A DNA stretch of 64,000 bases from Plotosus lineatus (lineage: Eukaryota > Chordata > Actinopteri > Siluriformes > Plotosidae). The notes beneath the pieces are model-generated. The model saw only the letters and a list, made by a program, of their open reading frames with translations. It searched no databases and was not told where the DNA came from. The stretch covers positions 1,773,501-1,837,500 of the forward strand of contig CM045729.1 in NCBI GenBank assembly GCA_024760905.1. The letters run 5' to 3'. This document shows, piece after piece, positions 43,005-54,849 of this stretch. Numbering within the stretch: position 1 is the first letter of the stretch; each line of letters starts with the position of its first letter. The translations under genes and the position numbers were made by a program.

Positions 43005-44355
43005 ATTCATTAATCATTCATTCACTCATGAATGAATGAATTAATTAATTCATCCATTCATTCTCCTACTCGTTCATTAATTCACTCATTCATGCATTCA
43101 TTAATTCGCTTGATAACTCATTCACACAATCATCCGTTCACTCATTAATTGATTAATTCATTAATGCATTCATTCTTTCACTCATTTATTCATTCATTCA
43201 TTCAATCATTCCTTTCTATGTTCATTCACTCCTTCAGTCAGTGGTTTAGTCAGTCAATCACGCATTCATTCAGGCTTTCATTTGATCATTCACTCATTCA
43301 TTGATTAACTTGTTCATTCATTCACTCATATATTCACCCACTCATTAATTTCCCCATTCATGCATTCATTCAATTGCACATCCATCCATCCATCCATCCA
43401 TCCATCCATTCATTCATTCATTCATTCATTTGTTAATTCATTCACTTGTTCATTCATTCATTCTTTCTTTCACTCATTCATTCATTAAGTCCCTTATTCA
43501 GTCATTTATTCATTCATTCAAGTCTCCATTCACTCGCTCATTTATACACTCATTCATTCATGCATTTATTCAATCAGTCATTCATTCACTCATTGACTAA
43601 TTAATTCATCCATGCACTCATTTTTCATTCATGAACTCACTTATTGATTCATTCATTCATTCACTCATTCATGCGGACATTCACTCAATCATTCATTTAT
43701 TCACTCATTCATTTACTCATTCACTGACATCCTGTAATTCATTCTCCAATTATTCACATGCATCTTCATTCACTCATTTATTCAACCATTCACTCATTCA
43801 TTCATTCACTTGTTCATTCATGCATTAATTCGTTCATTCACTCATTCGTTCATTCATTCACTCGGTTATTTATGCATCATTCATGCACTCACTCATTTGT
43901 TCATTCATCCACTCAATCATTCATTCAGTCATCAATTGATTCATTCATGCATTCATTCATCATTTTCTTTCACTCATTTATTCATTCATCCACTCATTAA
44001 CTTATCTATTCAGTCATTCCTTCTGCCATCCACACATTCATCCATTCACCTGTGCATTCATTAACTCATGCATCCATTCATTCATTCATTCATCGATTCA
44101 TTCACTCATTCCTTCAGTGATTCATTCACTCATGCATTCATTCACTAGTTAATTCATCCACTCATTATTTGCTCATGCATTCATCCAGGCATCCATTCAC
44201 TAATTCATTCATTCATTTATTATTCATTCTTTCTTTCATTTCTATATCTGTTCATTTATTCGGCCACTCATTCATTCACTCATACATCCGGTCACTCATT
44301 CATTCACTCAATCATTCAGTGACTCATTCACTCATTCATTTATTCATTCATATAT
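43005..44355. repeat. 1.35-kb (ATTC)n-type array
   Basis: Long degenerate array of CATT/TTCA/ACTC tetranucleotides, with a perfect (ATCC)n core at about 43380-43405. All long frames inside (Ser/His/Ile-rich) are repeat artefacts. Confidence 0.93.
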
Positions 44356-44421
44356 TGTTCAGGAAACTACCTAAATTCCCAAACATGGGCAGAGAAAACA
44401 GACAAACTGTCTTCCTTCATG

Positions 44422-44770
44422 TCTGTCTTCCTTTTGGCTTTTTCCCTTTTACTCGGAAGTCGCCACAGCGAATCATCTGATTCGCACGTTTGATTTGGCA
44501 GAGGTTTTTACGTCGGATGCCCTTCCTGACACAACCCTTTTAGCAAGGGACAGAAACATGCTGACGACTTTGCAGCCTACTCTTTACGAAAGTCAGTAAT
44601 GGTTCTTTTACATGCCTCACACCATAGACAGTGAGAGACATGGTCCGCCTTTGATAACCCAGTTAGCTGCACTGGTGGGACAGTGACAACCTTGTGGAGA
44701 GTGGGACTCGAACCCCCAACCTTTGGATCAGCGATCCAGCGCCCTATACCACTAGACCACCACTGCCCCT
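44422..44770 (-). mobile_element. RTE-tailed tRNA SINE (copy S6), 18-bp duplication
   Basis: Full-length. The tail at 44422 (+ strand: CTTTTGGCTTTTTCCCTTTT, GTCGCCACAGCGAATCA) and the tRNA head at about 44770 (minus: GGTGGTCTAGTGGTATAGGG and GGGTTCGAGTCCC) are both present. The direct repeat AAACTGTCTTCCTTCATG occurs at 44404-44421 and 44771-44788. Confidence 0.92.
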
Positions 44771-44788
44771 AAACTGTCTTCCTTCATG

Positions 44789-45030
44789 AGGATCCAAAAA
44801 AAACAACTGAGAACTTTATTGAAAAAAACCACAAGGTGGCACCAAAAACTTACAACAATATGACCCACAATAACATGAATTTAATCATCAATATCAAACA
44901 TCCTCCCCACCATTGGAGACCTATCTCCAATCAAACCTTGAAGGAGAGGTAATGAAATGAAATAACTACATATTGAAGTGAGAGAGCAAATACATGTATC
45001 ATAAATGCATTTTACCAACATACAAATTGT
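44789..45030. other. no gene recognised
   Basis: AT-rich spacer between a SINE and the RTE 5' leader. Nothing identified. Confidence 0.45.
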
Positions 45031-47436
45031 CAATGCAGCCGTGAGGGGGGGCACAAACCAGTGTCTCTCCCTCACGCCGGTCCCAAGCCCGGATAAATGC
45101 AGAGCGTTGCGTCAGGAAGGGCATCCGGCGGAAAACAAATGCCAAGTAAACTATGCGAATCACAAGAATCATTCTTTCCGCCCATTTTCCATTCATACCG
45201 GATCGGTCGAAGCCCGGGTTAACAATGACTGCCATCAGTGCTGTCAACAAACAGGGTACTGATGGAAATTGGACTTCTGTTGGTCAAAGACGTTGAAGAA
45301 GGAGAGGCAGGAGGCGTGTCCATAGGCAGAGAGAAAAGAGGAAAGGCATGAGTCTAGGACTGAAAGTAGGGACTTTGAATGTTGGAACTATTACCGGAAA
45401 AGGTAGGGAGCTGGCTAACATGATGCAGAGGAGGAAGGTAGACATACTGTGTGTTCAGGAGACCAAGTGGAAAGGTAGCAAGGCTAGAAGCTTAGGAGCA
45501 GGGTTGAAGCTGTTTTTTCATAGTGTGGATGGGAAGAGAAATGGAGTAGGAGTTGTCTTGAAGGAGTAGTTTGTCAGGAATGTTCTAGAAGTGAAAAGAG
45601 TGTCAGACAGAGTGATGAGTCTCAAGTCAGTAATTGAAGGCGTGATGTTTAATGTTGTTAGTGCTTATGCCTCACAGGCAGGATGTGAGCGAGAAGAGAA
45701 GGAGAGATTCTGGAGTGACTTAGATGAAGTGATGGAGAATACTTCCAGAGATGAAAGAGTGGTCAATGGGGCAGACTTCAATGAACATGTTGGTGAAGGA
45801 AACAGAGGAGACGAGGAAGTGATGGGCAGGTTTGGTATCCAGGACAGGCATACAGAAGGACAGATGTTGGTAGATTTCTCAAAAGGGATGGAAATGGCTG
45901 TGGTAAATACTTTCTTCCAGAAGTGGGAGGAGCATAGGGTGACTTATAAAAGCGGAGGTAGGAGCACACAGGTAGACTACATCTTGTGTAGGCGATGTAA
46001 TTTGAAGGAAGTCAGTGATTGCAAAGTAGTAGCGGGTGAGAGTGTTGCCAAACAGCATAGGATGGTGGTGTGCAGGATGACACTGATGGTGAGGAAGGTG
46101 AAGAAGGCAAAGGCAGAGCAGAAGACAAAGTGGTGGAAGCTGAAAAAGGAGGAGTGTCATGTTGTCTTCAAGGAAGAGTTGAAACAGGCTTTGGGTGGTC
46201 AGGAAATGCTTCCAGATGACAAGGACAGAGAGGGAAATGTATTGACTGATGACAGAAGTGTGCTGGGAAGATGGAAAGAGTACTTTGAAGAGCTGATGAA
46301 TGAGGAAAATGAGAGAGAAAAAAGAGTAGAAGAGGTGACTGTTGAGGACCAGGAAGTAGCAAAGATTAGTAAGGGTGAAGTGAGGAGGGCATTGAAGAGG
46401 ATGAAGAATGGAAAGGCAGTTGGTCCTGATGACATACTGGTGGAGGTATGGAAGTGTTGAGAAGAGGTAGCAGTAGATTTCCTGGCAAGAACCTTCAACA
46501 AGGTCTTAGAGAGCGGGAGGATGCCAGAGGAATGGAAGAGAAGTATGCTGGTGCCCATTTTTAAGAACAAGGGAGATGTGCTGAGTTGTGGCAACTCTGA
46601 GGGATAAAGTTGATGAGTCATACGATGAAGTTATGGGGAAGAATAGTGGAAGCTAGACTCAGGGCAGAGGTCAGCATTTGTGAACAACAGTTTGGTTTCA
46701 TGCCAAGAAAGAGCACCACAGATGCAGTGTTTGCCTTGAGGATGTTAATAGAGAAGTACAGAGAAGGTCAGAAGGAGCTGCATTGTGCCTTTGTGGATCT
46801 GGAGAAAGCATTTGACAGGGTGCCAAGAGAGGAACTGTGGTATTGCATGCCACTCTGGAGTGGCAGAGAAGTATGTTAGAGTGGGGCAGGACATGTATGA
46901 GTGGAGAGGTGTGCTGTCGGTGTGACAGAAGAGTTCAAGGTGGAGGTGGGACTGCATCAAGGGTCAGCTCTGAGCCCCTTCTTGTTTGCTATGGTGATGG
47001 ACAGGCTGACAGATGAGGTTAGGCAAGAATCTCCATGGACTATGATGTTTGCAGATGACATTGTGATCTTTAGTGAGAGCAGAGAACAAGCGCAGAAAAA
47101 TCTAGAGAGGTGGAGGTATGCTCTGGAAAGGAGAGGAATGAAGGTTAGTCTCAGTAAGACAGAATACATGTGTATGAATGCCAAGGACCCAACGGGAACG
47201 GTGAGGTTACAGGGAGCAGAGATAAGGAAGGTGGAGGATTTTAAGTACTTAGGGTCAACAATCCAGAGCAATGGAGAGTGTGGAAAGGAGGTTCCTTAAG
47301 AAGTGTGTGCAGGCTTGTTGGAATGGTTGGAGAAAAGTGTCCGGTGTGATGTGTGATAGGAAGGTATCGGCAAGAATGAAAGGAAAAGTGTACAAGATGG
47401 TGATGAGGCCAGCGATGTTGTATGGTTTAGAAACTC
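45031..47436 (+). mobile_element. BovB-like RTE copy H, 3' end lost
   Basis: Retains the 5' leader (CAGCCGTGAGGGG from about 45037), the APE (45348-46200: [28 protein letters not shown]), an internal deletion at about 46219, and RT (46610-47299: [20 protein letters not shown]). A stop at 45567 and further shifts disrupt it. At 47436 it breaks and joins an inverted RTE tail. Confidence 0.9.
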
Positions 47437-47454
47437 TTATTTACACTTTTTTCT

Positions 47455-48401
47455 TTCTTCCTTTCCTTGCGGCTGTTCCCTTCAGGGTTCGCCACAGCAA
47501 ATGATCTGCCTCCATCTCACCCTATTCACTGCATCTTCTCCTCTTACACCAACTGCCTTCATGTTCTCCTTCACCACATCCACAAATCTCTTCTTTGGTC
47601 TTCCTCGAGGCCTTCTGCCTGGTAGTTCCAACCTCAGCATTCTACTGCCAATATACTCACTATCCCTCCTCTGTACATGTCCAAACCATCTCAATCTAGC
47701 CTCTCTGACCTTGTCTTCAAATCATCTTACATGTGCTGTCCCTCTGATGTGCTCATTCCTGATCCTATCCATCCTCGTTACTCCCAAAGAGAACCTCAAC
47801 ATTTTCATCTCTTCTACCTCCAGCTCTGCCTCCTGCCTTTTCCCCAAGGCCACTGTTTCTAAACTATACAACATCACTTGCCTCAAAGCTGTCTTGTACA
47901 CTTTTCCTTTCATTCCTGCATCAAGGGTCAGCTCTGAGCCCCTTCTTGTTTGCTATGGTGATGGACAGGCTGACAGACGAGGTTAGATAAGAATCTCCAT
48001 GGACTATGCATCACTTCATCTAACCCACTCCAGAATCTCTCCTTTTCTTTTTTCTTACATCCTGCCTGTGGGGCATAAGCACTAACAGCATTGAACATCA
48101 CACCTTCAATTTCTAACTTGAGACTCATCACTCTGTCTGACATTCTTTTCACTACTAGAACATTCCTGACCATCCCCTCTTTCAAGATGACTCCTACTCC
48201 ATTTCTCTTCCCATCCACACCTTGATAAAACAGCTTAAATCCTGCTCCTAAGCTTGTAGCCTTGCTACCTTTCCACCTGGTCTCCTGAACACTTAGTATG
48301 TCCACCTTCCTCCTCTGCATCATGTCAGCCAGCTCTCTACCTTTTCCGGTCATAGTTCCAACATTCAAAGTCCCTACTCTCAGTCCTAGACTCACGCCTT
48401 T
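47455..48401. mobile_element. rearranged RTE pieces (minus / plus / minus)
   Basis: 47455-47917 is the RTE C-terminal region and tail on the minus strand. 47918-48007 is an RT palm piece on the + strand ([19 protein letters not shown] region). 48008-48401 is the APE N-terminal half on the minus strand ([20 protein letters not shown]). Three breakpoints in 950 bp show repeated inversion/recombination among RTE copies. Confidence 0.85.
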
Positions 48402-48455
48402 CTAAAACATCAAGAGATAGCAAGGGACGCCTCGGTGTGGGAATCGACCATTCCC

Positions 48456-48661
48456 ACCCAGCTCTACACATGCTTTATGATGATCTTGGAGGGAGCATGG
48501 GAGTTTGCTCAACCTGTCCACATGTGCTTTGTGAATTTACAGAACGCTTTTGACTGTGACCCTCGTGTTATTTTGTCTGGTGTGCTCTGGGAATATGAGG
48601 CCCAGACCCACTGCTACAGGCCATTAGGTCTCTCTAATACTGGAGCAAGAACTTGGTCTGA
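48456..48661 (+). mobile_element. Rex3 RT fragment
   Basis: Translates as [20 protein letters not shown] then AFDCDPRVILSGVLWEYE, a segment of Rex3 RT motif A. It abuts RTE copy J with only about 15 nt between. Confidence 0.85.
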
Positions 48662-48676
48662 TCAGAGCATTGAATG

Positions 48677-49372
48677 AAGGTTAATGAAGGTTAGCCTCAG
48701 AAAATCAGAATACATGTGTGTGAATGAGAAGGACCGAGGAGGAACGGTGATGTTACAGGGAGCAGAGATAACGAAGGTGGAGGATTTTAAGTACTTAGGC
48801 TCAACAATCCAGAGCAATGGAGAGTGTGGAAGAGAGGTGAAGAAACGTGTGCAGGCAGGCTGGAATGGTTGGAGAAAAGTGTCTGGTGTGATGTGCGATA
48901 GGAGAGTGTCAGCAAGAATGAAGGGAAAAGTGTACAAGACGGTGGTGAGGCCAGCGATGTTGTATGGATTAGAAACAGTGGCGCTGAAGAAAAGGCAGGA
49001 GGCAGAGCTGGAGGTAGCGGAGATGAAAATGTTGAGGTTCTCTCTGGGAGTAACGAGGATGGATAGGATCAGAAGTGAGTATATCAGAGGGACAGCCCAC
49101 ATAAGATGTTTTGGAGACAAAGCCAAAGAGGCTAGATTGAGATGGTTTGGACATGTACAGAGGAGGGATAGTGAGTATATTGGCAGTAGGATGCTGAGGT
49201 TGGAACTACCAGGCAGAAGGCCTCGAGGAAGACCAAAGAAGAGATTTATGGATGTGGTGAAGGAAGACATGAAGGTCATTGGAGTCAGAAAAGAAGATGC
49301 GGAGGACAGGGTGAGGTGGAGGCGGATGATTTGCTGTGGCGACCCCTGAAGGGAGCAGCCGAAAGTAAAAGA
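48677..49372 (+). mobile_element. BovB-like RTE 3' third (copy J)
   Basis: A 221-codon frame (48684-49349) covers the RT thumb and C-terminal domain ([53 protein letters not shown]) to the CGDP stop, then the normal tail. Unbroken but lacking APE and catalytic RT. Confidence 0.9.
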
Positions 49373-49419
49373 AGAATTTATTTATATAAAATATTATTAT
49401 TATTAGTTCACTTCATCAG

Positions 49420-49762
49420 TTCAGTTCATTTTCTATAACCGCTTAATCCAAATTAGGGTCGCGGGGAGGCTGGCGCCCATCCCAGCCGACTTCGGACGAG
49501 GGCAGAGGACACCCCGGACAGCTCACTGGGCCATCGCAGGGCAGAAACATGCTGATGGCTTTGCAGCTACTCTTGTTGAAAGTCAGCAATGGTTCTTTTA
49601 CATGCCTCATCCATGATAGAGTGAGAGACATGGCCTGCCTTTGATAACCCAGTTAGCTGCACTGCGGGGGACAGTGACAACCTTGTGGAGAGTGGGACTC
49701 GAACCCCCAACCTTTGGATCAGCGATCCAGTGCCCTATACCACTAGACCACCACTGCCCTAT
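49420..49762 (-). mobile_element. chimeric SINE: RTE-SINE head, other SINE tail
   Basis: Minus strand. The head and body (49762-49545) match the RTE-tailed SINE (GGTGGTCTAGTGGTATAGGG; GGGTTCGAGTCCC). At about 49544 it switches to the 3' half of the second SINE family (CCCTGCGATGGCCC... to ...CGCTTAATCC, then GAATG-less end). The RTE-like tail is absent. Confidence 0.7.
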
Positions 49763-49799
49763 TATTATTATTATTATTAGTATTAGTATTGATAATAAT

Positions 49800-52090
49800 A
49801 ATAATAAAGACAAACTTCGGGCCAAGTACAAATCTCATCTAAAAAAGATCTGGAATTCGGAGCTAAATGCTAGAAACAAGGTCAAAGCCACAAATACTTA
49901 TGCAGTGCTCCTTTCTTACTCTTTTGGTGGTGTTGATTGGACAAAGGACGACATCATGGGTCTTGATCGCCTTACAAGAAGGATCATGTCTGACAACTGA
50001 GCTCACCACACTCGTTTCTCGATCAATCGTTTATATTTATCAATCAATTCTGGGGGACGAGGTTTGATTAATGTGGAGGCAATTCATGATTGTATTTTAT
50101 TGTGTACTTTTGTACATATTAATTTATCTGATGCTCCTCTTGTGAAGCATATCAAGACTCATGATGAAAGCAAGGACTTCCATAGTTATCTTAAACGCGC
50201 CAAGGCTGCTGGACAGAATCTCAACATCAATGCTAATTTTGTTGATGGCGAAGTACTGCTGGACGGTACATCTATGTGTGTCAACCAGGTGAAGTCTTTC
50301 ATAAAATCTGCTCAGAGTCATCATTTCAAGGAAAAACTGTCTGGAAAACCACTACATCGTGTTTATGTGCAGTGTGTTGGGCAGAACAGTAATCCTTCCG
50401 ACTCCTTTGCTTGGATGAAGTCGCTGGTCTGAAAAGTGAAACTAAGGGCTTTCTTTTTGCTGCTTAGGACCAGTCACTTCCAACATGCAATTGTCATCAT
50501 AATATTATATATAATATTAATATTATAAGGGAAAATGTAAATCCCAAATGTCGTTTGTGTAGTGAATTTAATGAAACTGTCCAACAACCTTGTCAGTGGT
50601 TGTCCTGTTTTGGCACAAACGTCTTATCTGAAAAGACATGATGGCATGGCACGTTCCTTTAATTATCGTCATGCGTGTGGTTTTGACTCAGGGGTCCATC
50701 CATGGTACGCCCTGATCATGTCCAGGGCGTCATGGAAAATGATAATTTCAAGCTTCTTTGGAATCGGCCCATATACAGCCTGAGGAGAATTGAAGCCAAC
50801 AAACCTGATCTTGTCCTATTTGGTAAGACAGTGGTGAGGTGTGCTGTCGGTGTGACACAAGAGTTCAAGGTGGAGGTGGGACTGCATCAAAGGTCAGCTC
50901 TCAGCCCCTTCTTGTTTGCTATGGTGATGGACAGGCTGACAGACGAGGTTAGACAAGATTCCCCATGGACTATGATGTTTGCAGATGACATTGTGATCTG
51001 TAGTGAGAGCAGAGAACAAGTGCAGGAAAATCTCGAGAGGTGGAGGTATGCCCTGGAAAGGAGAGGAATGAAGATTAGCCTCAGTAAGACAGAATACGTG
51101 TGCATGAATGACAAGGACCAAAGAGGAACGGTGAGATTACAGGGAGCAGAGATAAGGAAGGTAAGTTCTTAAGTACTTAGGCTCAACAATCCAGAGCAAT
51201 GGAGAGTGTGGAAAAGAGGTCAAGAAGCATGTGCAGGCAGGTTGGAATGGTTGGAGAAAAGTGTCCGGTGTGATGTGTGATAGGAGGGTATTGGCAAGAA
51301 TGAAAGGAAAAGTGTACAAGACGGTGTTGAGGCCAGCGATGTTGTATGGTTTAGAAACAGTGGCCCTGGGGAAAAGACAGGAGGCAGAGTTGGAGGTAGC
51401 AGAGATGAAAATGTTGAGGTTCTCTTTGGGAGTAACGAGGATGGATAGGATTAGGAATGAGCATATCAGAGGGACAGCACATGTAAGACGTTTTGGAGAC
51501 AAAGTCAGAGAGGCTAGATTGAGATGGTTTGGACATGTACAGAGGAGGGATCGTGAGTATATTGGTAATAGGATACTGAGGCTGGAACTACCAGGCAAAA
51601 GGCCTAGAGGAATACCAAAGAGACGATTCATGGATGTGGTGAAGGAGGACATGAAGGTCGTTGGTGTAAAAGAAGAAAATGCAAAGGATCGGGTGAGATG
51701 GAGGCAGATGATTCGCTGTGGCGACCCCTGAAGGGAAAAGCCGAAAGGAAAAGAAGAAGAAGAAGTGGAATTATTAATATTGAATTTTCTGTCCCTTTTG
51801 ACAGCAATGTGATTGACAAGATTCAGGAGGAGCATGCAAAATATGCGGACTTCGCCTTTGAAATGTCTCGCTTGTATCCAAAGTACAAAGTCGTCCAACT
51901 CCCCATTGTTCTCGGTGCCCTCGGTTTGGTACCTCCTGATCTATTAACACAGATCAAGAGTGTGCCTGGGTTTGTTACTGGGAGCACAGCCATTCTGATA
52001 TTCTGGGCAATGCAGAAGGCTGCAGTGTTGGGGAGTCTCCATATTCTCCGGAAAGTTCTTGGTGGGTTTGACTCGGCGGTGCTTCCTAGG
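49800..52090 (+). pseudogene. R4/Dong-type LINE C-terminal half, split by RTE
   Basis: RT thumb (KIWNSELNARNKVKATNTYA, FGGVDWTKDDIMGLDRLTRR), then a CCHC-like zinc knuckle region (CRLC...VSGCPVLAQTSYLKRHDGMA), then the restriction-like endonuclease: ANKPDLVLF before the insertion and GIINIEFSVPFDSN...LYPKYKVVQLPIVLGALGLV after it, ending AAVLGSLHILRKVLG. That order identifies an R4/Dong-related (Rex6-like) RLE LINE. Stops and shifts are present. RTE copy K lies at 50825-51765, inside the endonuclease. Confidence 0.75.
50825..51765 (+). mobile_element. BovB-like RTE copy K, 5'-truncated
   Basis: Begins in the RT palm ([20 protein letters not shown]), retains [11 protein letters not shown], thumb, C-terminal domain and the (GAA)n tail. 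A small lesion at 51160-51172 shifts the frame. Inserted between the PD and downstream residues of the host endonuclease. Confidence 0.92.
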
Positions 52091-52237
52091 AGAAGTCTCA
52101 TTCACTGTCTGGGCTGCGTGTGGAGAGGGTAAGGGCCCTGACCTGATGATGAGCCTAACCAGCCTGACTGCCAGGATCACCCGATCCCTCTCTGCTGCAT
52201 ATAAAGCTTTACTGTAAATAATAATAACAACAACAGG

Positions 52238-52946
52238 TGTAACCCATGTAAATACATGGTTACAAATTTTATTGGAAACAAACCCTAATTTCCAACGCTC
52301 CCTGAAAGCACTATAGTTTCCTAGTCCCCTTGAATGCATCATAGGCACGTGCTGCGTGCGCCTGGCTGAGCACAGCAGAACATGCAGCAGAGTGCTGAGG
52401 AGCAGGACGCATACAGAGCCCTCGAAAAGCGACACAAAGCCTTGTATGTGTTTTGTTCTCTCTGAATCTAACCGGGTGGAGAGTGTTTGTTTTCTTGGAA
52501 ACTCCGACTGGTTTTTTTAGTGGATCTGGATCTGATCTTGAAGCTGGTTTCGGACACGGATGGCGAGCCAAATCCAGTGAGAACTCTTGGCGGATCCAGA
52601 AGCAGTGTGGCCAACTGTTCTCTGGATGCGAGAGTAGATCTACAGACCCAACCACTTCAAATCACAGGATCCCAGATAAGAACAAATAAAAACACCTTTA
52701 TCCCAAACGGATCACAATCCTGGAAAAGACTCCCGAATTCACACAAATCGAACCTTAGAGACTTAAGCTTATTTTATTTTATTTTTATTTTGTAAAGAGT
52801 GTTCTACAGCATTGTTTGCACTGTTTCTTGTGATATTGTAATTGTAATAAATCTGCCGGCTGTTCAACTTTAAATCTCCACAATTCATTTTACTCCTCTA
52901 GAACCTAGTATAAAATCTAGCACAGCTATATCAAGCTGGTGTTACA
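52238..52946 (+). mobile_element. probable solo LTR
   Basis: Begins TGTAACC and ends GGTGTTACA (TG...CA with matching TGTAAC/GTTACA ends). It contains AATAAA at 52847-52852 followed by a GT-poor end, as in an LTR R region. No coding sequence. A clear target duplication was not found. Confidence 0.5.
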
Positions 52947-53214
52947 CAGCAATAATAATAATAATAATAATAATCATAAACACTCCATGAATGTTATTTT
53001 TGAACAGCTGAAATAAAATTGGTTGAGAAGTAGAACTTGAACTTTAATAAATAAATAAATAAATAAATAACACAGGTGATGGTGCACCAACTTGGAAAAT
53101 GAAGGCTCAGGCTCAGTTTCACCCAAAATCCCTGCTATTGTTTGATACATGTCCAACTTGCCTCTGTTCATGTGCCGTCCCCTTGTGGGTTACATTTTAG
53201 CGCTCAAATGACCA

Positions 53215-53388
53215 ACACGTAACCAAGAGAATCCGGTCATTTTTCAAAATAAAAGATTTTTCAAAAATAAAGATCATTCAGACCCAGATAATAAATAAAA
53301 TGGAAATAATGAATTATTTCTTCTGCGGACCGGGATCAATTGAGTCACAGACCTGTACCGGTCCATGGACCGGTGGTTGGGGACCCTG
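53215..53388 (-). mobile_element. hAT-like transposon end
   Basis: On the minus strand it begins CAGGGTCCCCAACCACCGG and continues GTCCATGGACCGGTACAGG, the recognisable end of a widespread hAT group. A (AAAT)n lies further left at 53045-53069. The other end was not identified. Confidence 0.6.
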
Positions 53389-53609
53389 CGCTAAAGGACT
53401 TCTGGAGATAGGCAGCAATGCCCTTACCTTATTTCCTGGATTGAAGCAATGCTGCTCACTCTAGAGGTCGAATAGCTGTTTCATCTTCTGCTGAGCATCC
53501 TTCAGGTTTTCCTGGGCAAGTTTGCATGAACGACATAGCCTTTCCTTGAAATTCTATACATACATTGTGCAATATACATTGGACAACAGACTTACATTTT
53601 TGGGTGGCC

Positions 53610-54520
53610 TTCAGCCCTTTACAGGCAAACTACCATGGTCATTACAAGGTCATCAGGTGAACTTATGATGTCTACTACATCTTGAAGATATCGGACCACC
53701 GCAAGACCTCTCAATTATGCCACACCAACATGCTAAAACCATACTACCAGAGGCCAGATGAAGTGTTGGTAGTGAACAGCAGACCCAATACTGAATTACG
53801 TATACTGATAATATAATAATACTGAATACGCCTCTATCTTATCCAGTGACCATCTGATGAGGCTGAGTAACTCTGACATCCTGCTGGACCTACCAAAGAA
53901 ATCGAGCCACTTGCCTCCAGAGCCCAGAAGCCAACTAATCGATTACTGGAGTTCAAAGTCCAAGCATTACTCATATCGGATCAACCCCCAAAAAGCTGAA
54001 TTGATGAAATGTCCTACATACTGCAGCATGGCATCATTGAACCAAGCTGGATTGACTGATTCTGCACTGACTATCATGTCTCGGTTGTCTAGGGTTTGAT
54101 GTGATCCGTCGCATAAGGGTTCTCTCAGATGGCCTTTGATGATGCCGAGTCCTACTATGTACGCAACCCGTTCTCCAGGCCCGAGTCTGCTAAGCCTCTC
54201 CACCTGGTGATTGATCCCAGCAACGTGGGCGCAGTTCTGCTGCAGCCAGATAAAGAAGGCCTTGAGCATCTGGTCTGCTTCTTCTCAAAGACATTCAATA
54301 CCCACCAGAAAAGCTACTACACCATCAAAAAGGAGGCGCTTGCCCTGATGCGTGCCGTACAGCAATTTGAGGTATACCTTTTCCTCATCCAGCCAACCCA
54401 TACTGGTGTACACCGACCACAACCCACTGCTGTTCCTACACAAGATGAAGGGCAAGAACAGAAGGCTGCTAGCGTGGAGTGTAGTCCTCCAGGAGTATGA
54501 TCTGATGACATAAAGGGCGC
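53610..54520 (+). pseudogene. Gmr1-like gypsy pol remnant (integrase, RT, RNase H)
   Basis: At 53624-53785 the frame gives ANYHGHYKVI...TYDVYYILKISDHRKTSQLC then HTNMLKPYYQRPDEVLVVNS, the C-terminal GPY/F end of an integrase. It is followed by RT N-terminal sequence (53857-54050: RLSNSDILLDL, then YILQHGIIEP in another frame) and RNase H (54129-54500: LHLVIDPSNVGAVLLQPDKE, VCFFSKTFNTHQKSYYTIKK, EALALMRAVQQFEVYL). Most of the RT palm is deleted. Integrase before RT is the reverse of normal gypsy order and is known from Gmr1-type elements. Confidence 0.7.
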
Positions 54521-54849
54521 CAACAACACAGGTGCAGATGTGCCCTCCTTTTAAAAGCAGCTCCAAGACCTTCATCAAGGAAAAATAATTTATTGTTTCA
54601 TTAATGCATTTATTTATATTTGTTTGTTTTAAAAATATAAAATTAGTTAGATTCGTTCATTTTCACAGAATGAGTAACTACATTAGTAATTTACAGAATG
54701 CATAAGTATCCTGTGTTTCACATCATGTTATCTTACTAAAAGTTGTCATGACTTCCAACTTTTCTTTTACGGAGCAGGGAGGTGTGACGCAGTGCACATA
54801 TGCCGCAGTGGCTGTGATGAAGTCACCTTGACACACGTGCCAGTGTTCT
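54521..54849. other. no gene recognised
   Basis: AT-rich spacer between the gypsy relic and the RTE leader. Nothing identified. Confidence 0.45.

Noticed and set aside
43005..44355. Possible CRISPR-like array from regular repeats
   Set aside because: Units are 4 bp with no unique spacers, and the context is a vertebrate genome.
43631..44480. Several Ser/His/Ile-rich ORFs
   Set aside because: They are translations of a tetranucleotide array. Each frame gives the same kind of repeat peptide.
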